Origin: IDS-8 sp040902105
Lineage (GTDB): Bacteria > Pseudomonadota > Gammaproteobacteria > Steroidobacterales > Woeseiaceae
Assembly: GCA_040902105.1 (NCBI GenBank)
Contig: JBBDXW010000065.1
Span: forward strand, 1 to 64,000
Direction: 5' to 3'
Length of the DNA stretch: 64,000 bases
Under the pieces are notes generated by a model that worked only from the letters and a program-made list of their open reading frames with translations, made no database searches and had not been told where the DNA came from. The first letter of the stretch is position 1. The number at the start of each line of letters is the position of its first letter. The position numbers were made by a program, and so were the translations under genes. Below are positions 55,634-64,000 of this stretch, piece after piece.

Positions 55634-55786
55634 TTACAAAGTCCCGAATGATGCTTCTCCCGTGAAATCACGCGCCGATGCAATGTCGCACACTTTCACG
55701 AACGACAGCAAGGATGCAACCGGACTGTTCATTTCGACAAAGCCTGTCCGGATCCAGCGATCGAATTTGAGGACGTTCTCGATCAT
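55634..55786 (-). CDS. Possible 50-residue protein upstream of UbiD
   Basis: A short frame starting at ATG 55786 behind a good AGGAGA site, encoding MIENVLKFDRWIRTGFVEMN followed by SPVASLLSFVKVCDIASARD and eight more residues. It overlaps the possible non-canonical UbiD start by 15 bases. It could be a leader peptide or a spurious frame. No family is recognised. Confidence 0.35.
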   Translation of the reverse strand: MIENVLKFDRWIRTGFVEMNSPVASLLSFVKVCDIASARDFTGEASFGTL

Positions 55787-55872
55787 ATCTCCTATCCTTC
55801 GACAAGTACGTGGACGGCTAAGCCGCCGGCGGTGCGAGGTGCTTGCGGCGACCAAACGAGCGGGACGGTGAA

Positions 55873-56844
55873 ATGACGATCAAAACATTGGGCAGGGCCC
55901 TGGTCGCCGCGATGGCGCTCTTCTGCGGCTCCGTGGCCGCCGGTGAACCGGTTGCCGGCGATCGATTGCTGCGCCTGGGTTACGAATCCGCCGCGACCGG
56001 CCACCGCCGCGAGTACTTCGTGTTCCTGCCAGTCGGGTACCGGCAGGAAGCCGGACGCGAGTGGCCGGTCATGCTCTTCCTGCACGGCAACGGCGAGCGC
56101 GGCGACGGCCTCGACGACCTCGATTACGTGCTTGCGCACGGCCCGTTGATGGAAGCCTGGATCCAGCGCCGGCCGCTCCCCTTCATCATCATCAGCCCCC
56201 AGCTCCCCGTCTTCGGCGAACTCGATGCGATCGCGGATCGCAAGACTGAGAAACCGGCGCGACTCGACCACGGCGCTCCGGAGCGCAACTACGGCTTTCC
56301 ATCGACGCTGCCGATCCAGAGAACCGGGCCGGACGCGTTCCCGGACGGGCCGCACGCCAACTACGATCCCTTCAGCGAGCCACAGCAACTGCCGGCCGGC
56401 TGGGAGCGGATCGACACCGAGCTCATCGCGATGGTCGACCACGTGCTGGACGAATTCCGGACGGATCCGTCGCGCGTCTATCTGACGGGCTTGAGCATGG
56501 GCGGTTTCGGTGCGTTCCACATGGCGACGCGGTTCCCTGACCGCTGGGCGGCGATGGCCGCCATCGTCGCCACCGGCAGACCGGAACACGCCGGTACGCT
56601 GGCCGACGCAGGGCTGCCGATCTGGATGTTCGGCGGCGGCAAGGACACGATCGTAAAGCCCCACTGGCTCTACACGATGGCGCGGGCGCTCGAGGAAGCG
56701 GAGCACCCGGCGCTGCGTTTCACGATGCACGAGGACATGGACCATGACGCGTGGAAACGCGTCTACGCGGGCCACGACCTGTACGACTGGTTCCTGCGCT
56801 ACCGCAGCGACGAGCGCCCTGCGCGCCGTGAAAAGAGCCAGTGA
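55873..56844 (+). CDS. Exported esterase/prolyl-oligopeptidase-like hydrolase
   Basis: A 323-residue protein with signal peptide TLGRALVAAMALFCGSVAAG and an alpha/beta hydrolase fold. EWPVMLFLHGNGERG (oxyanion), the nucleophile GLSMGGFGAFHMATRFPD and the tail MHEDMDHDAWKRVY (His) resemble acetylxylan esterase or feruloyl-esterase-type CE1 and phospholipase/carboxylesterase enzymes. ATG 55873 is a clean start; the frame to 55843 is less likely. It diverges from the UbiD region and ends 36 bases before the MFS gene on the opposite strand. It could free aromatic acids from plant esters. Confidence 0.82.
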   Translation: MTIKTLGRALVAAMALFCGSVAAGEPVAGDRLLRLGYESAATGHRREYFVFLPVGYRQEAGREWPVMLFLHGNGERGDGLDDLDYVLAHGPLMEAWIQRRPLPFIIISPQLPVFGELDAIADRKTEKPARLDHGAPERNYGFPSTLPIQRTGPDAFPDGPHANYDPFSEPQQLPAGWERIDTELIAMVDHVLDEFRTDPSRVYLTGLSMGGFGAFHMATRFPDRWAAMAAIVATGRPEHAGTLADAGLPIWMFGGGKDTIVKPHWLYTMARALEEAEHPALRFTMHEDMDHDAWKRVYAGHDLYDWFLRYRSDERPARREKSQ

Positions 56845-56880
56845 GGCCGTCCCGCCGGTTCCCCACGCGGCCGGGCCAGG

Positions 56881-58053
56881 CTATTCGGCGCTGCCCGGCC
56901 TCGCCGACAGCCGCGACGTAGCGAGGGACAGCAGCGCGCACGCCGCCATCAAGGCGGCGAGATGCGGCAGCGTCACGTCGAAGCTCAGACTGACCGCGAA
57001 GTTCAGCAGCGACGCCCCCATTGACTGGACCAGGATGAACAGCGCCGACGCCGTGCCGGCAGCGTGAGCGAAAGGCACCAGCGCCTCGCCCGCCGCCAGG
57101 CTGACGACCAGACCCGTCCCCAGGCAGGCGGCGGCGACCAGCGGCAACATCATCGCCACGTTCGTCTCGGGCGCCAGCGACAGTGCCAGGATGGAGACCC
57201 AGCCAACCGACGCCATCCACAGTCCGGCCCGCATGCTGCGCTCTACCCCGATCCGCGGCACCGTGAACCACACCAGGTAAAACCCCGCTGCGACCGCGGC
57301 GTTGAACGCGGTGAGGACGAATCCGTTCTGGCGGGAGGTGAAGCCGTACAGCGCTTCGGTGACGTAAGTGTAGTTCGACAGGAAGAGCAGCAGTGTCGCG
57401 AACAGGAACATGTTGGTCAGGGTATGGCGCAGGAACACCCGGTGGGTCAGGATCTCCTTCCACCTGCCGGCGACCGGCAGCCCCGTCCGCAGGTGGGCAG
57501 GGTTGGTCTCCTCGAGCCAGGCGTACGCGGCCAGCATTACCGCTCCGGCGACACACATCATGACGAGGAAGTTGATGCGCCAGTCGAACAGCGCGCTGGT
57601 CATGCCACCGATGAAGGGCGCGGCGATCGGTACCCACACCATGATCAGGAACATGCTGGCGATGGCCTTCGTGGCGCCGGTCGGCCCGTAGACGTCCCGC
57701 AGCACCGCGCGCGCGATGATCGCGGTCGAGGCCGCGCAGAACCCCTGCGCGGCCCGGAAACCGAGAAATGCGGTAACGTGCGGCGAGAGCATGCATCCGA
57801 GAGACGCGAGCAGGTAGCCGCCCAGGCCGATCAGCATCACCTTGCGCCGACCGATACGATCGGCGAGGGAGCCCAGGACGAAAGGTCCGAAGCCGTAGCC
57901 GATCAGGAACATCGTCATGGTCGACTTGACCGCCTCGACGGAGGCGCCGAAGTCCCGCGTCACCGACGGCAGCGAGGGTGCGAAATAATCCATCGACATG
58001 GTCGAGAGCGCACTGACGAAGGCCAGCACAAAGAGGATGCGCAGGCGGCGCAT
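56881..58053 (-). CDS. MFS transporter, Bcr/CflA family
   Basis: A 390-residue inner-membrane exporter. Twelve hydrophobic segments; the loop-2 motif LGSLADRIGRRKVMLIGLGG and MFLIMVWVPIAAPFIGGMTS are typical of the DHA1 (Bcr/CflA) drug exporters. ATG 58053 is preferred: the open frame to 58245 starts inside the neighbouring VOC stub region. It is probably last in the SDR-Gfo-SDR-VOC operon. Confidence 0.88.
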   Translation of the reverse strand: MRRLRILFVLAFVSALSTMSMDYFAPSLPSVTRDFGASVEAVKSTMTMFLIGYGFGPFVLGSLADRIGRRKVMLIGLGGYLLASLGCMLSPHVTAFLGFRAAQGFCAASTAIIARAVLRDVYGPTGATKAIASMFLIMVWVPIAAPFIGGMTSALFDWRINFLVMMCVAGAVMLAAYAWLEETNPAHLRTGLPVAGRWKEILTHRVFLRHTLTNMFLFATLLLFLSNYTYVTEALYGFTSRQNGFVLTAFNAAVAAGFYLVWFTVPRIGVERSMRAGLWMASVGWVSILALSLAPETNVAMMLPLVAAACLGTGLVVSLAAGEALVPFAHAAGTASALFILVQSMGASLLNFAVSLSFDVTLPHLAALMAACALLSLATSRLSARPGSAE

Positions 58054-58150
58054 CAGGTCCGGGCCATCCGGGAATGGCGTCCCCGAGCCACACGGTATCG
58101 CCCGGGCGGCATGCCGAACGTCGTGAAGACCGTGGCGAAACCCGCGCCGC

Positions 58151-58342
58151 TCAGGGTGTGTAGTCGACCCGGCACACGCCGCCTCGCGTCTGCATGCTTT
58201 CATCGGTGTACTGCTGGAGCTCGATAAAGATGCCGTTCGGGTCATGGCAGGTGATCATCCTCGTCCGGTCATTTTCGAGCACGGCCTCGCCGGTCTCGAT
58301 GCAGACGTGCGCGAGCCTGGCCGAAAACGATCTACTCTGCAT
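58151..58342 (-). pseudogene. VOC-family (glyoxalase) domain fragment
   Basis: A 63-codon frame encoding RLAHVCIETGEAVLEN and TRMITCHDPNGIFIELQQY, the C-terminal strand and helix of VOC metalloenzymes (DPxGxxIEL). The N-terminal half of the domain is missing. Its ATG lies eleven bases inside the end of the SDR gene, so the remnant might still be translated by coupling. Ring-cleavage dioxygenases and glyoxalases share this fold. Confidence 0.6.
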
Positions 58343-59207
58343 GGTCCCTGCCCTCGCTCCACCAGTCGGTGCCGGCCACTTCCCGCAGGAAAGCGTCGCG
58401 CGCCGCGTCGTCCTGCGCCCACATCTTACCGAGAACCGTTTCGGCCACCTTGTCGGCCGGCCAGCGCAACCTCGAGCCGTCGGACCCGGCGATCCTCACG
58501 TACAGTTCGCCGACGAGGCGTGGGTGGAAGGCCCGTTCCAGGCTACGCCGTACGGCCCGCAGGCGGTCTTCGACGAATGGCCGATACGGGGAGTCGTCGG
58601 GATAGTTCGGCGGGAACAATCCCTCGTTGTCGAGGCTCGCCTCGAAAATGCCCGTCGCGTACATGCCGCCCTCGACCAGCGCGACGCGGATCCCGAAGCG
58701 GTCGACCTCGTGGCGGAGGGCCTCGGTCGCGCCCTCCAGCCCGAACTTGCTGGCGGTATAGGCCAGGTCGCCCGGCAGGCCGGCAATCCCGGACAGCGAG
58801 CTCATCATGATGATGCAGCCCCCGCGCTGCGCGCGCATCTGCGGCAGTACCGCCCGGGCCAGCAGCAGCGGGCCGACCATGTTGGTGTCGATAACCGCCC
58901 GCAGGTCCTTTTCGCTGATGTCTTCCAGCGCGCCGGGACGGATGATGCCGGCGTTGTTGACCAGCACGTCGAGGCGCCCCGCCGTACCGACGATCGACTC
59001 GATTACGCCGGCGAAGGTGTCGGCGCAGGTGACGTCCAGTTCGATCACTTCGAGGCGCAGGTTCTCGTCGGCGGCCGCGTCGAGCAGGCTGCCGGCACGC
59101 GCGCGGTCGCGCATGCTCGCGTAGACGGTGTCGCCGTTGCGCGCGAAGGCCAACGCGCCCTCCAGGCCTAAACCGCTGCCGGCGCCGGTAATGAGTACAA
59201 CGGACAT
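58332..59207 (-). CDS. SDR-family NAD(P)-dependent oxidoreductase
   Basis: A 291-residue SDR. LITGAGSGLGLEGALAFARN (residues 5-24) holds the cofactor motif; NNAGIIRPGALED, MSSLSGIAGLPG (Ser) and YTASKFGLEGATE (Tyr/Lys) complete the site. The gene begins directly after the TGA of the Gfo/Idh gene (TGAATG) and ends where the VOC stub begins. A sugar or aromatic diol substrate is possible. Confidence 0.9.
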   Translation of the reverse strand: MSVVLITGAGSGLGLEGALAFARNGDTVYASMRDRARAGSLLDAAADENLRLEVIELDVTCADTFAGVIESIVGTAGRLDVLVNNAGIIRPGALEDISEKDLRAVIDTNMVGPLLLARAVLPQMRAQRGGCIIMMSSLSGIAGLPGDLAYTASKFGLEGATEALRHEVDRFGIRVALVEGGMYATGIFEASLDNEGLFPPNYPDDSPYRPFVEDRLRAVRRSLERAFHPRLVGELYVRIAGSDGSRLRWPADKVAETVLGKMWAQDDAARDAFLREVAGTDWWSEGRDHAE

Positions 59208-60203
59208 TCAGGTCTCCATCGGGTATACCAGCGCGATCTGGCGGCGAATCTCGTCCAGCGTTCCCATGATCGCAAGGGATTCGTCAAGCGGCATCAGCGC
59301 ACTCTCCGTGCGTCCGCCGCGGATGCATTCCGCCGCCTCTTCGGCCTCGAATTGATAGCCGCTTCCCGCGAAGGGCAGCGTGATCGTCTGTTCTTCGCCG
59401 GCCGCCAAGCTGACGGTCAGTGCCTGCGGCGCGAACAACGGCGGATGCACACGGATGCTGCCGTGCTCGCCGATGAGCAGCACCTCCGGCGAACGCTTCG
59501 CGCGCAACGACACGTAGAGGTGAGCGACGCTGCCGTCGTCGCGTTCGAGCAGCACGGCGTCGTGCTCGTCGACGCCGCTGTCGCCGAAGCGGCCGGTGGC
59601 GAGGACGCGGGCCGGCTTGCCGAACAGCATCGACGCCCAGGAAACGAGGTACACGCCTGCGTCGAGCAGCACGCCGCCACCGAGCTCGGGGCGAAACAGG
59701 TAGTTGGCCGGGTCGAACGGCGGCATGAAGGCACCCCCGGCGACCACAACGCTGACGCGGCCGAGGATGCCTTCGGCCAGCAGTTCCCGCAACCGGACAA
59801 CCGCCGGGATGTAGCGGGTCCACATCGCTTCCATCAGGAACAGGTTTTTCGCGCGGGCAAGGTCGATCATTCGACCGGCCTGGTCGGCGTTGATCGCGAA
59901 CGGCTTCTCGCACAGCACGTGCTTGCCGGCCTCGAGGCAGCGCAGGGTCTGCTCGCAGTGCATCGCGTGCGGGCTGGCAATGTAGACCAGTTCGACAGCG
60001 TCGTCCTCGAGCATGCGGTCGATACCGCCACAGGCCGCGGCGGCGCCGAACCGTGCGGCGAACTCTTCGGCGTTGTCCCGCCGGCGCGAGGCGACGGCGT
60101 GCAGCACCAGGCCGCGTGCCTGGGGCACGGCGGCGGCGAAGGCCTGCGCCATCCGGCCCGTACCCACGATTCCGAGTCGCACGGGTTCCGACACGCTGCT
60201 CAT
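59208..60203 (-). CDS. Gfo/Idh/MocA-family oxidoreductase
   Basis: A 331-residue enzyme. LGIVGTGRMAQAFAAAV (residues 9-25) is the cofactor site, ASPHAMHCEQTLRCLEAGKH and VLCEKPFAIN the catalytic-lysine region, GGVLLDAGVYLVSWASMLFG the GGG-DxGxY-like motif. This is a second family member after the one at 5.8 kb. It overlaps the upstream SDR by four bases in an ATGA junction, so the genes are coupled. Typical substrates are sugars, inositols or dihydrodiols. Confidence 0.9.
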   Translation of the reverse strand: MSSVSEPVRLGIVGTGRMAQAFAAAVPQARGLVLHAVASRRRDNAEEFAARFGAAAACGGIDRMLEDDAVELVYIASPHAMHCEQTLRCLEAGKHVLCEKPFAINADQAGRMIDLARAKNLFLMEAMWTRYIPAVVRLRELLAEGILGRVSVVVAGGAFMPPFDPANYLFRPELGGGVLLDAGVYLVSWASMLFGKPARVLATGRFGDSGVDEHDAVLLERDDGSVAHLYVSLRAKRSPEVLLIGEHGSIRVHPPLFAPQALTVSLAAGEEQTITLPFAGSGYQFEAEEAAECIRGGRTESALMPLDESLAIMGTLDEIRRQIALVYPMET

Positions 60204-61003
60204 CCACGTGCCCCGGCGACAGAGAATCCGCCGTCAACGGCCAGCGTCTGGCCGGTAATGAACGATGCGTCGTCTCCGGCGAGGAACGCGATCGACTGCG
60301 CGATCTCGCGGGGCTCGGCGATGCGGCCGAGCAAACCGTAACCGCGCGTCATCTTTCGCACCTCGTCGGCGGAGATGCCCTTGCGCGCCATTGCATCGAT
60401 GTGGAAATCGGTGAGCGTGTTCCCGGGGCAGACCGCATTGACGCGGATGCCGCGGGTGCCGTACTCGGATGCCAGACTTCGGGCCAGGCCGAGCACCGCG
60501 GCCTTGCTCATGTCGTAGACAGCCATTCCGGCTGTCCCCACCAGCGCGTTCACGGAAGAGACGATGACAATCGCGCCCGACCCCTGGTCCAGCATCGACG
60601 GGATCACGGCCCGGGCGCTGTACGCCGTGCCGTTGAGATTTATAGCCAGGATGCGCTGCCAGTCCTGATCGGGCGTTTCGAGGAGACTGCCGCCGACCTG
60701 AATACCGGCGTTGGCGACCAGTGCGTCAATGCGACCCCATGTCCGCGCCACGCGATCGGCGGCGGCCTCGCAGGCGTCTGGATCGACGACGTCCAGCAGC
60801 AGCGCCATCGCGTCGCCACCGCTCTTCACGATGGCCGATGTGGCGGTGTCCAGGCGGTCCTCGTCGCAGTCAGCGAGGGCGACGCGATAACCGCGCTCCG
60901 CGAACAGCTCCGCGCAGGCCCTGCCGATGCCCGCTGCAGCCCCGGTTATCAGCGCGACGCGGCCACCTCCCGTTGCAGCGATGTCGTCTTCTCGTTCGCT
61001 CAT
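60200..61003 (-). CDS. SDR-family NAD(P)-dependent oxidoreductase
   Basis: A 267-residue SDR: VALITGAAAGIGRACAELFA, VANAGIQVGGSL, IVSSVNALVG with Ser, YDMSKAAVLGLARSLASEY, and the cofactor-contact DFHIDAMARKG. It is the first gene of the minus-strand operon; the start ATG at 61003 follows a GTG at 61006. The promoter would lie in the short gap before the alcohol-dehydrogenase remnant. This is the third SDR-like gene in the window and the second in this operon. Confidence 0.9.
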   Translation of the reverse strand: MSEREDDIAATGGGRVALITGAAAGIGRACAELFAERGYRVALADCDEDRLDTATSAIVKSGGDAMALLLDVVDPDACEAAADRVARTWGRIDALVANAGIQVGGSLLETPDQDWQRILAINLNGTAYSARAVIPSMLDQGSGAIVIVSSVNALVGTAGMAVYDMSKAAVLGLARSLASEYGTRGIRVNAVCPGNTLTDFHIDAMARKGISADEVRKMTRGYGLLGRIAEPREIAQSIAFLAGDDASFITGQTLAVDGGFSVAGARG

Positions 61004-61104
61004 CACCCGTTTGGAACCCCCTCCGCTGAGTTAGTTTATATATTTACTAAATGTCCGGCCATGGTAATCTCGAACCTCACCGGACTGCAAACAGGATGTT
61101 GGTG

Positions 61105-61277
61105 ATGGCGCGTCGAATCGTGTTTCCCCGGCAGGGCGAAGTGGCGCTGGTGCCGTTCGAGCCTGGGAATTCGCGCCGGAGAATTGCGCCAGGGCATACG
61201 TGCTGGCCGAATCGGCGCGCGAGCGGACTCTCGGCATCCTGTTCGACTGGACGCGCGAGAGCCGAAGCGCAGCCGAT
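61105..61277 (+). pseudogene. Internally deleted zinc-type (MDR) alcohol dehydrogenase
   Basis: The frame from ATG 61105 reads MARRIVFPRQGEVALVPFEP, the usual first strands of MDR dehydrogenases. Then a second frame (from about 61164) reads WEFAPENCARAYVLAESARE, followed by RTLGILFDWTRE, which fits the last helix and tail of the same family. The roughly 280 residues between are gone and the frames differ, so this is a collapsed gene. It faces the SDR operon and overlaps the end of the DUF819 gene on the other strand. Confidence 0.65.
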
Positions 61278-62410
61278 CAGGCCAGGAACGCCGCCACCGC
61301 GACACCGACGAAGGTGCCGATCACGTAGCCGAACACGCCGACCATGATGGCGGGCGTGACCAGGCTGCGCCAGCCTTGGGAAATGGCGATGGCGGCCGTC
61401 ACCGCGGGGCCGACCAGCGCTGCGCCCGAGGCGACAACGGCCTCGGCCAGGTCGACCTTCATCAGCTTCGCCGCGCCGAGCACGATGGCGAGGTGCAATA
61501 CGATGATGAACATGCCGTAGAAGAAGTAAAGCACGGCCGGCCCGGCGAACTCGGTGAAGTTAGTGCTGGAGCCGACCATCGCGAAGAACAGGTACATCAG
61601 GATCATGCCGACCTCGAACTCGCCCTGGAGCGCTTCCATCGCGCGCGGGAAGAGGTTGGCGACCACGATGGTCAGGATGGTCACGAACAGAATGTTGTAC
61701 TGCGACTGGCCGATGGCCTCGCCGATCGCGGCGGAGGCCGTGCAGATGCCGAAGCTGAGGGCGATGGCGCCGGTCAGGTGCCGGAGGCTGATCCGCGGCC
61801 GTTGCGATTCCGGCTCGGCGGGTTTGGACACGTCCTTCCGGTTGACGCAGTCGGACAGGGGCAGGAACCGAACAACCCAGCGGATCGACGGCAGTGTGAT
61901 CAGCATCAGCAGCGCAAGAATGCTGACGAAGCTGCTCGCGCTCAACGCGGAGGCGAACTCGGTCTTAGTCATCCCGACGACCTGAGCGACTGCGAGAAAG
62001 TTCATCGCGCCCCCGACGTAGCCGGCCGTGTAAGTGCCGGCGACCTTGGCGCCCGCCTCGCCCAGGTCCATCAGGAAGAAGCCGATGACCGCGCCAATCA
62101 CGGTTGCCGCGCTTGCGACCAGGAACGTAATGATCACCTTGCCGCTCTCGCGGATGATCTTGCGGATATCGGCCTTGAACAACAGCAGCGGAATGGCCAG
62201 TGAGACCAGGTAGCCGCCGACGAAGTCGTAGGCTGGCGCCTCGTACGGAATAATCCGGAAATGCGACAACACCATACCCGAGACCAGCACCCAGACGACG
62301 CCCGACGTCTTGCGGCCGATCGGATGACGGTCGATCCAGAACCCCAGGTAGGCCAGGCCGAACAGTACGGTGCCGAGGCCAAAAACGTTATCCGCGGATA
62401 TGACTGGCAC
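61277..62410 (-). CDS. DUF819-family membrane protein (YjcL-like)
   Basis: A 377-residue integral membrane protein with about ten hydrophobic segments. Family marks: PYEAPAYDFVGGYLVSLAIP, GTYTAGYVGGAMNFLAVAQV and SGAALVGPAVTAAIAISQGW. This DUF is related to the membrane permease superfamilies of anion or solute exporters; no substrate is proven. Its start is 86 bases after the end of the TPP enzyme gene, so they may be one transcript. Confidence 0.9.
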   Translation of the reverse strand: MPVISADNVFGLGTVLFGLAYLGFWIDRHPIGRKTSGVVWVLVSGMVLSHFRIIPYEAPAYDFVGGYLVSLAIPLLLFKADIRKIIRESGKVIITFLVASAATVIGAVIGFFLMDLGEAGAKVAGTYTAGYVGGAMNFLAVAQVVGMTKTEFASALSASSFVSILALLMLITLPSIRWVVRFLPLSDCVNRKDVSKPAEPESQRPRISLRHLTGAIALSFGICTASAAIGEAIGQSQYNILFVTILTIVVANLFPRAMEALQGEFEVGMILMYLFFAMVGSSTNFTEFAGPAVLYFFYGMFIIVLHLAIVLGAAKLMKVDLAEAVVASGAALVGPAVTAAIAISQGWRSLVTPAIMVGVFGYVIGTFVGVAVAAFLA

Positions 62411-62496
62411 TGTAGTCTCCTCCGCGTTCCCGTCCCGGTGCCGCAGGGCACCAGGACCCGGATCGGCCTCCCCGGCGGACTATGGCGTTTCCCGGA

Positions 62497-64000
62497 TCAG
62501 GCACACAAGGCCCGTCGATTCTGCTGCATCAGGATGAACGGCCACGGCGTCGGCATGCGTTCGGTGACGGTCACTTCGACCAGCGTCGGGCCTTTCTCGT
62601 CGAATGCGCGCGGCAGCACGGCCGCGAGCTCTTCCGGACTATGCACGCGATATGCGCCGGCGCCGAAACTTTCGGCCAGCTTCACGAAATCCGGATTCGT
62701 CAGGTCGGAGGCGATGCGCCGTCCGTCGAACCACTCGTCCTGCTGTCGCTGGACGTTAGCAAAGGCATTGTCGTTGAAGACTACAGTGACCAGGTTCAGG
62801 TCGTAATGCACAGCCGTGGCAAGCTCCTGCACGGTGAACATGAAGCCGCCGTCGCCGCTGACCTGCACCACCGCTTTGTCGGGATGCGCGGCCGCGACCC
62901 CCAGCGCCGTGGCAAAGCCGAAGCCCAGAGTGCCCTGTTGGCAGGCGGAGACGAAATGCCGCGGCTCGTAGACCGGGAATCCGTACCAGGAAGCGAAGCC
63001 GACCTGGGTGACCTCGTCGACGAAGTAGCCGTCGCGCGGCAGCGCGCCCCGGATCGCGTCGAGGTAAGCCATCTGCGGCGCGAGCCGGGTCCGGAGATCG
63101 GCATCGATCTCCTCCTTGAGCGTTTGCAATTCATCGCGTCGCGATGCGACCGGTCCGCCCGTTCGCTCGAGCTCCTCGTGCAATGCCGCCAGCACCGTGC
63201 GGGCATCGCCGACGATACCGACGTCGGGCTCGACGATGCGCGTCAGCTCGACGGGGTCGATGTCCACGCGCACGAGTTTCAGATCCGCGTCATGGCCCCA
63301 CATCGTCAACGGCATTTTGAGCCGCGTGCCGACGGCCAGCACCGCGTCGGCGTCGCCCCACAGGCGGTGGCCGGCAGGCAGGTTCTGGCTGAGGTAGTGA
63401 TCACCCGGCACGACGCCTTTGCCCTTGCGCTTGGCGATGACCGGCGCCTGCAATCGCTCGGCAACGGCGAGGAGCTCGGCGCCGGCGTCGAGGGCGCCAC
63501 CGCCGATCACGATCATCGGACGCCGGGCGGCGAGCAGGTGGCGGGCGGCGGCCCGAATCCGGCCTTCGTCCACCGGCGGCGGCTGTCGCGGCTCGGCCCG
63601 CCGGGCGGCGTGCACGGGCGCGATGGCCCCCATGACGTCCATGGGCATCTCGACTTCGACCGGCCGGATCCGGCCGGAGCGCAGCTCGGTGAAGGCGCGC
63701 CGCATGACCGCGGGCGTTTCCGACGGATGGTTGATGCGTTCCGCGGATTTGGTCAGGTGCCGGATCAGCCCGAGCTGGTCGGGAACTTCGTGCAGGTGGC
63801 CGTAGCCTGAGTCGATTCCCTTGAGATGCACCTGGCCGGAAATTGCCAGCACCGGTGAGCCGCAGGCCCAGGCAGTGCAGAGCGCCGCAGTGGTGTTCAG
63901 CAACCCCGGTCCGGGCACCACCGCGTAGGCACCGATCTTGCCGGTCGACTGTGCGTAGCCGAACGCCATGTAGGCGGCGCCCTGCTCGTGACGAGTATGG
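62497..64000 (-). CDS. Thiamine-pyrophosphate-dependent enzyme (ALS/BFD type), 5' end outside window
   Basis: At least 500 residues; the N terminus lies beyond the window edge. The sequence runs HEQGAAYMAFGYAQSTGKIG (catalytic Glu region) and GPGLLNTTAALCTAWACGSP. A central domain contains PVIAKRKGKGVVPGDHYLSQ, and the TPP-binding motif is VSGDGGFMFTVQELATAVHY followed by VFNDNAF. This is the three-domain order of acetolactate synthase, benzoylformate decarboxylase and oxalyl-CoA decarboxylase. It is followed by DUF819. A keto-acid decarboxylase or ligase role is likely. Confidence 0.9.
   Translation of the reverse strand, partial: HTRHEQGAAYMAFGYAQSTGKIGAYAVVPGPGLLNTTAALCTAWACGSPVLAISGQVHLKGIDSGYGHLHEVPDQLGLIRHLTKSAERINHPSETPAVMRRAFTELRSGRIRPVEVEMPMDVMGAIAPVHAARRAEPRQPPPVDEGRIRAAARHLLAARRPMIVIGGGALDAGAELLAVAERLQAPVIAKRKGKGVVPGDHYLSQNLPAGHRLWGDADAVLAVGTRLKMPLTMWGHDADLKLVRVDIDPVELTRIVEPDVGIVGDARTVLAALHEELERTGGPVASRRDELQTLKEEIDADLRTRLAPQMAYLDAIRGALPRDGYFVDEVTQVGFASWYGFPVYEPRHFVSACQQGTLGFGFATALGVAAAHPDKAVVQVSGDGGFMFTVQELATAVHYDLNLVTVVFNDNAFANVQRQQDEWFDGRRIASDLTNPDFVKLAESFGAGAYRVHSPEELAAVLPRAFDEKGPTLVEVTVTERMPTPWPFILMQQNRRALCA

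Overview
The window is GC-rich, densely coded bacterial chromosome. Gene content points to a Gammaproteobacterium: a DUF222-type HNH endonuclease, full-length Lhr helicase, a ParB starting MSTEKRLGRGLDALLG, a Wzi-like capsule protein, a TonB-dependent receptor, YgiQ and a CigR-like protein. A truncated tRNA-Phe end differs at one position from the tRNA-Phe end I recall for xanthomonads. The order is not determined; a free-living heterotroph of the Woeseiales/Steroidobacterales/Nevskiales kind is an inference.

Layout. 0-11 kb: the 5' end of an HNH endonuclease behind a LexA-like box, a hydrolase, a YggS-type PLP protein, two small-molecule oxidoreductases, a CadC-like membrane regulator with TolB and TPR domains, an exported acetamidase/formamidase-like protein, an ABC exporter and an EEP lipoprotein. 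11-20 kb: parB without parA, a REP-like hairpin, lhr, twin hairpin repeats, a GT4 glycosyltransferase, an outer-membrane barrel and a Wzi-like protein. 20-23 kb: a tightly coupled operon (DUF1080, GMC oxidoreductase, gluconate-dehydrogenase-subunit-3-like protein) with the make-up of a periplasmic sugar 3-oxidation system. 23-40 kb: an XRE-type regulator with an uncharacterised C-terminal region diverging from a monooxygenase-fold protein, YgiQ, bactofilin plus methyltransferase-like protein, a TonB receptor with a calcium-type loop, DUF885 and M1 peptidases, a DUF4382 lipoprotein and a CigR-like protein.

40-49 kb looks like a scar of mobile DNA. It holds a 5'-truncated IS481 transposase, a 34-bp tRNA-Phe 3' fragment that looks like an attachment site, a second decayed copy of the same IS end 8.3 kb away, a copied fragment of the M1 peptidase gene, small unexplained ORFs, a phospholipase-D-type synthase, a Tat-exported FAD oxidoreductase and a MASE1 hybrid histidine kinase.

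50-64 kb is catabolic. An MFS carrier is followed by a two-subunit Rieske dioxygenase with no reductase, then UbiX (prenyl-FMN synthesis) tail-to-tail with a UbiD-type decarboxylase that may use a non-canonical start codon. After an exported esterase comes a minus-strand operon SDR - Gfo/Idh/MocA - SDR - VOC stub - MFS, then a collapsed zinc-type alcohol dehydrogenase, a DUF819 membrane protein and a TPP-dependent enzyme running off the window end. Taken together these suggest use of plant- or lignin-derived aromatic acids and sugar-like compounds, but no substrate can be read from the sequence alone.
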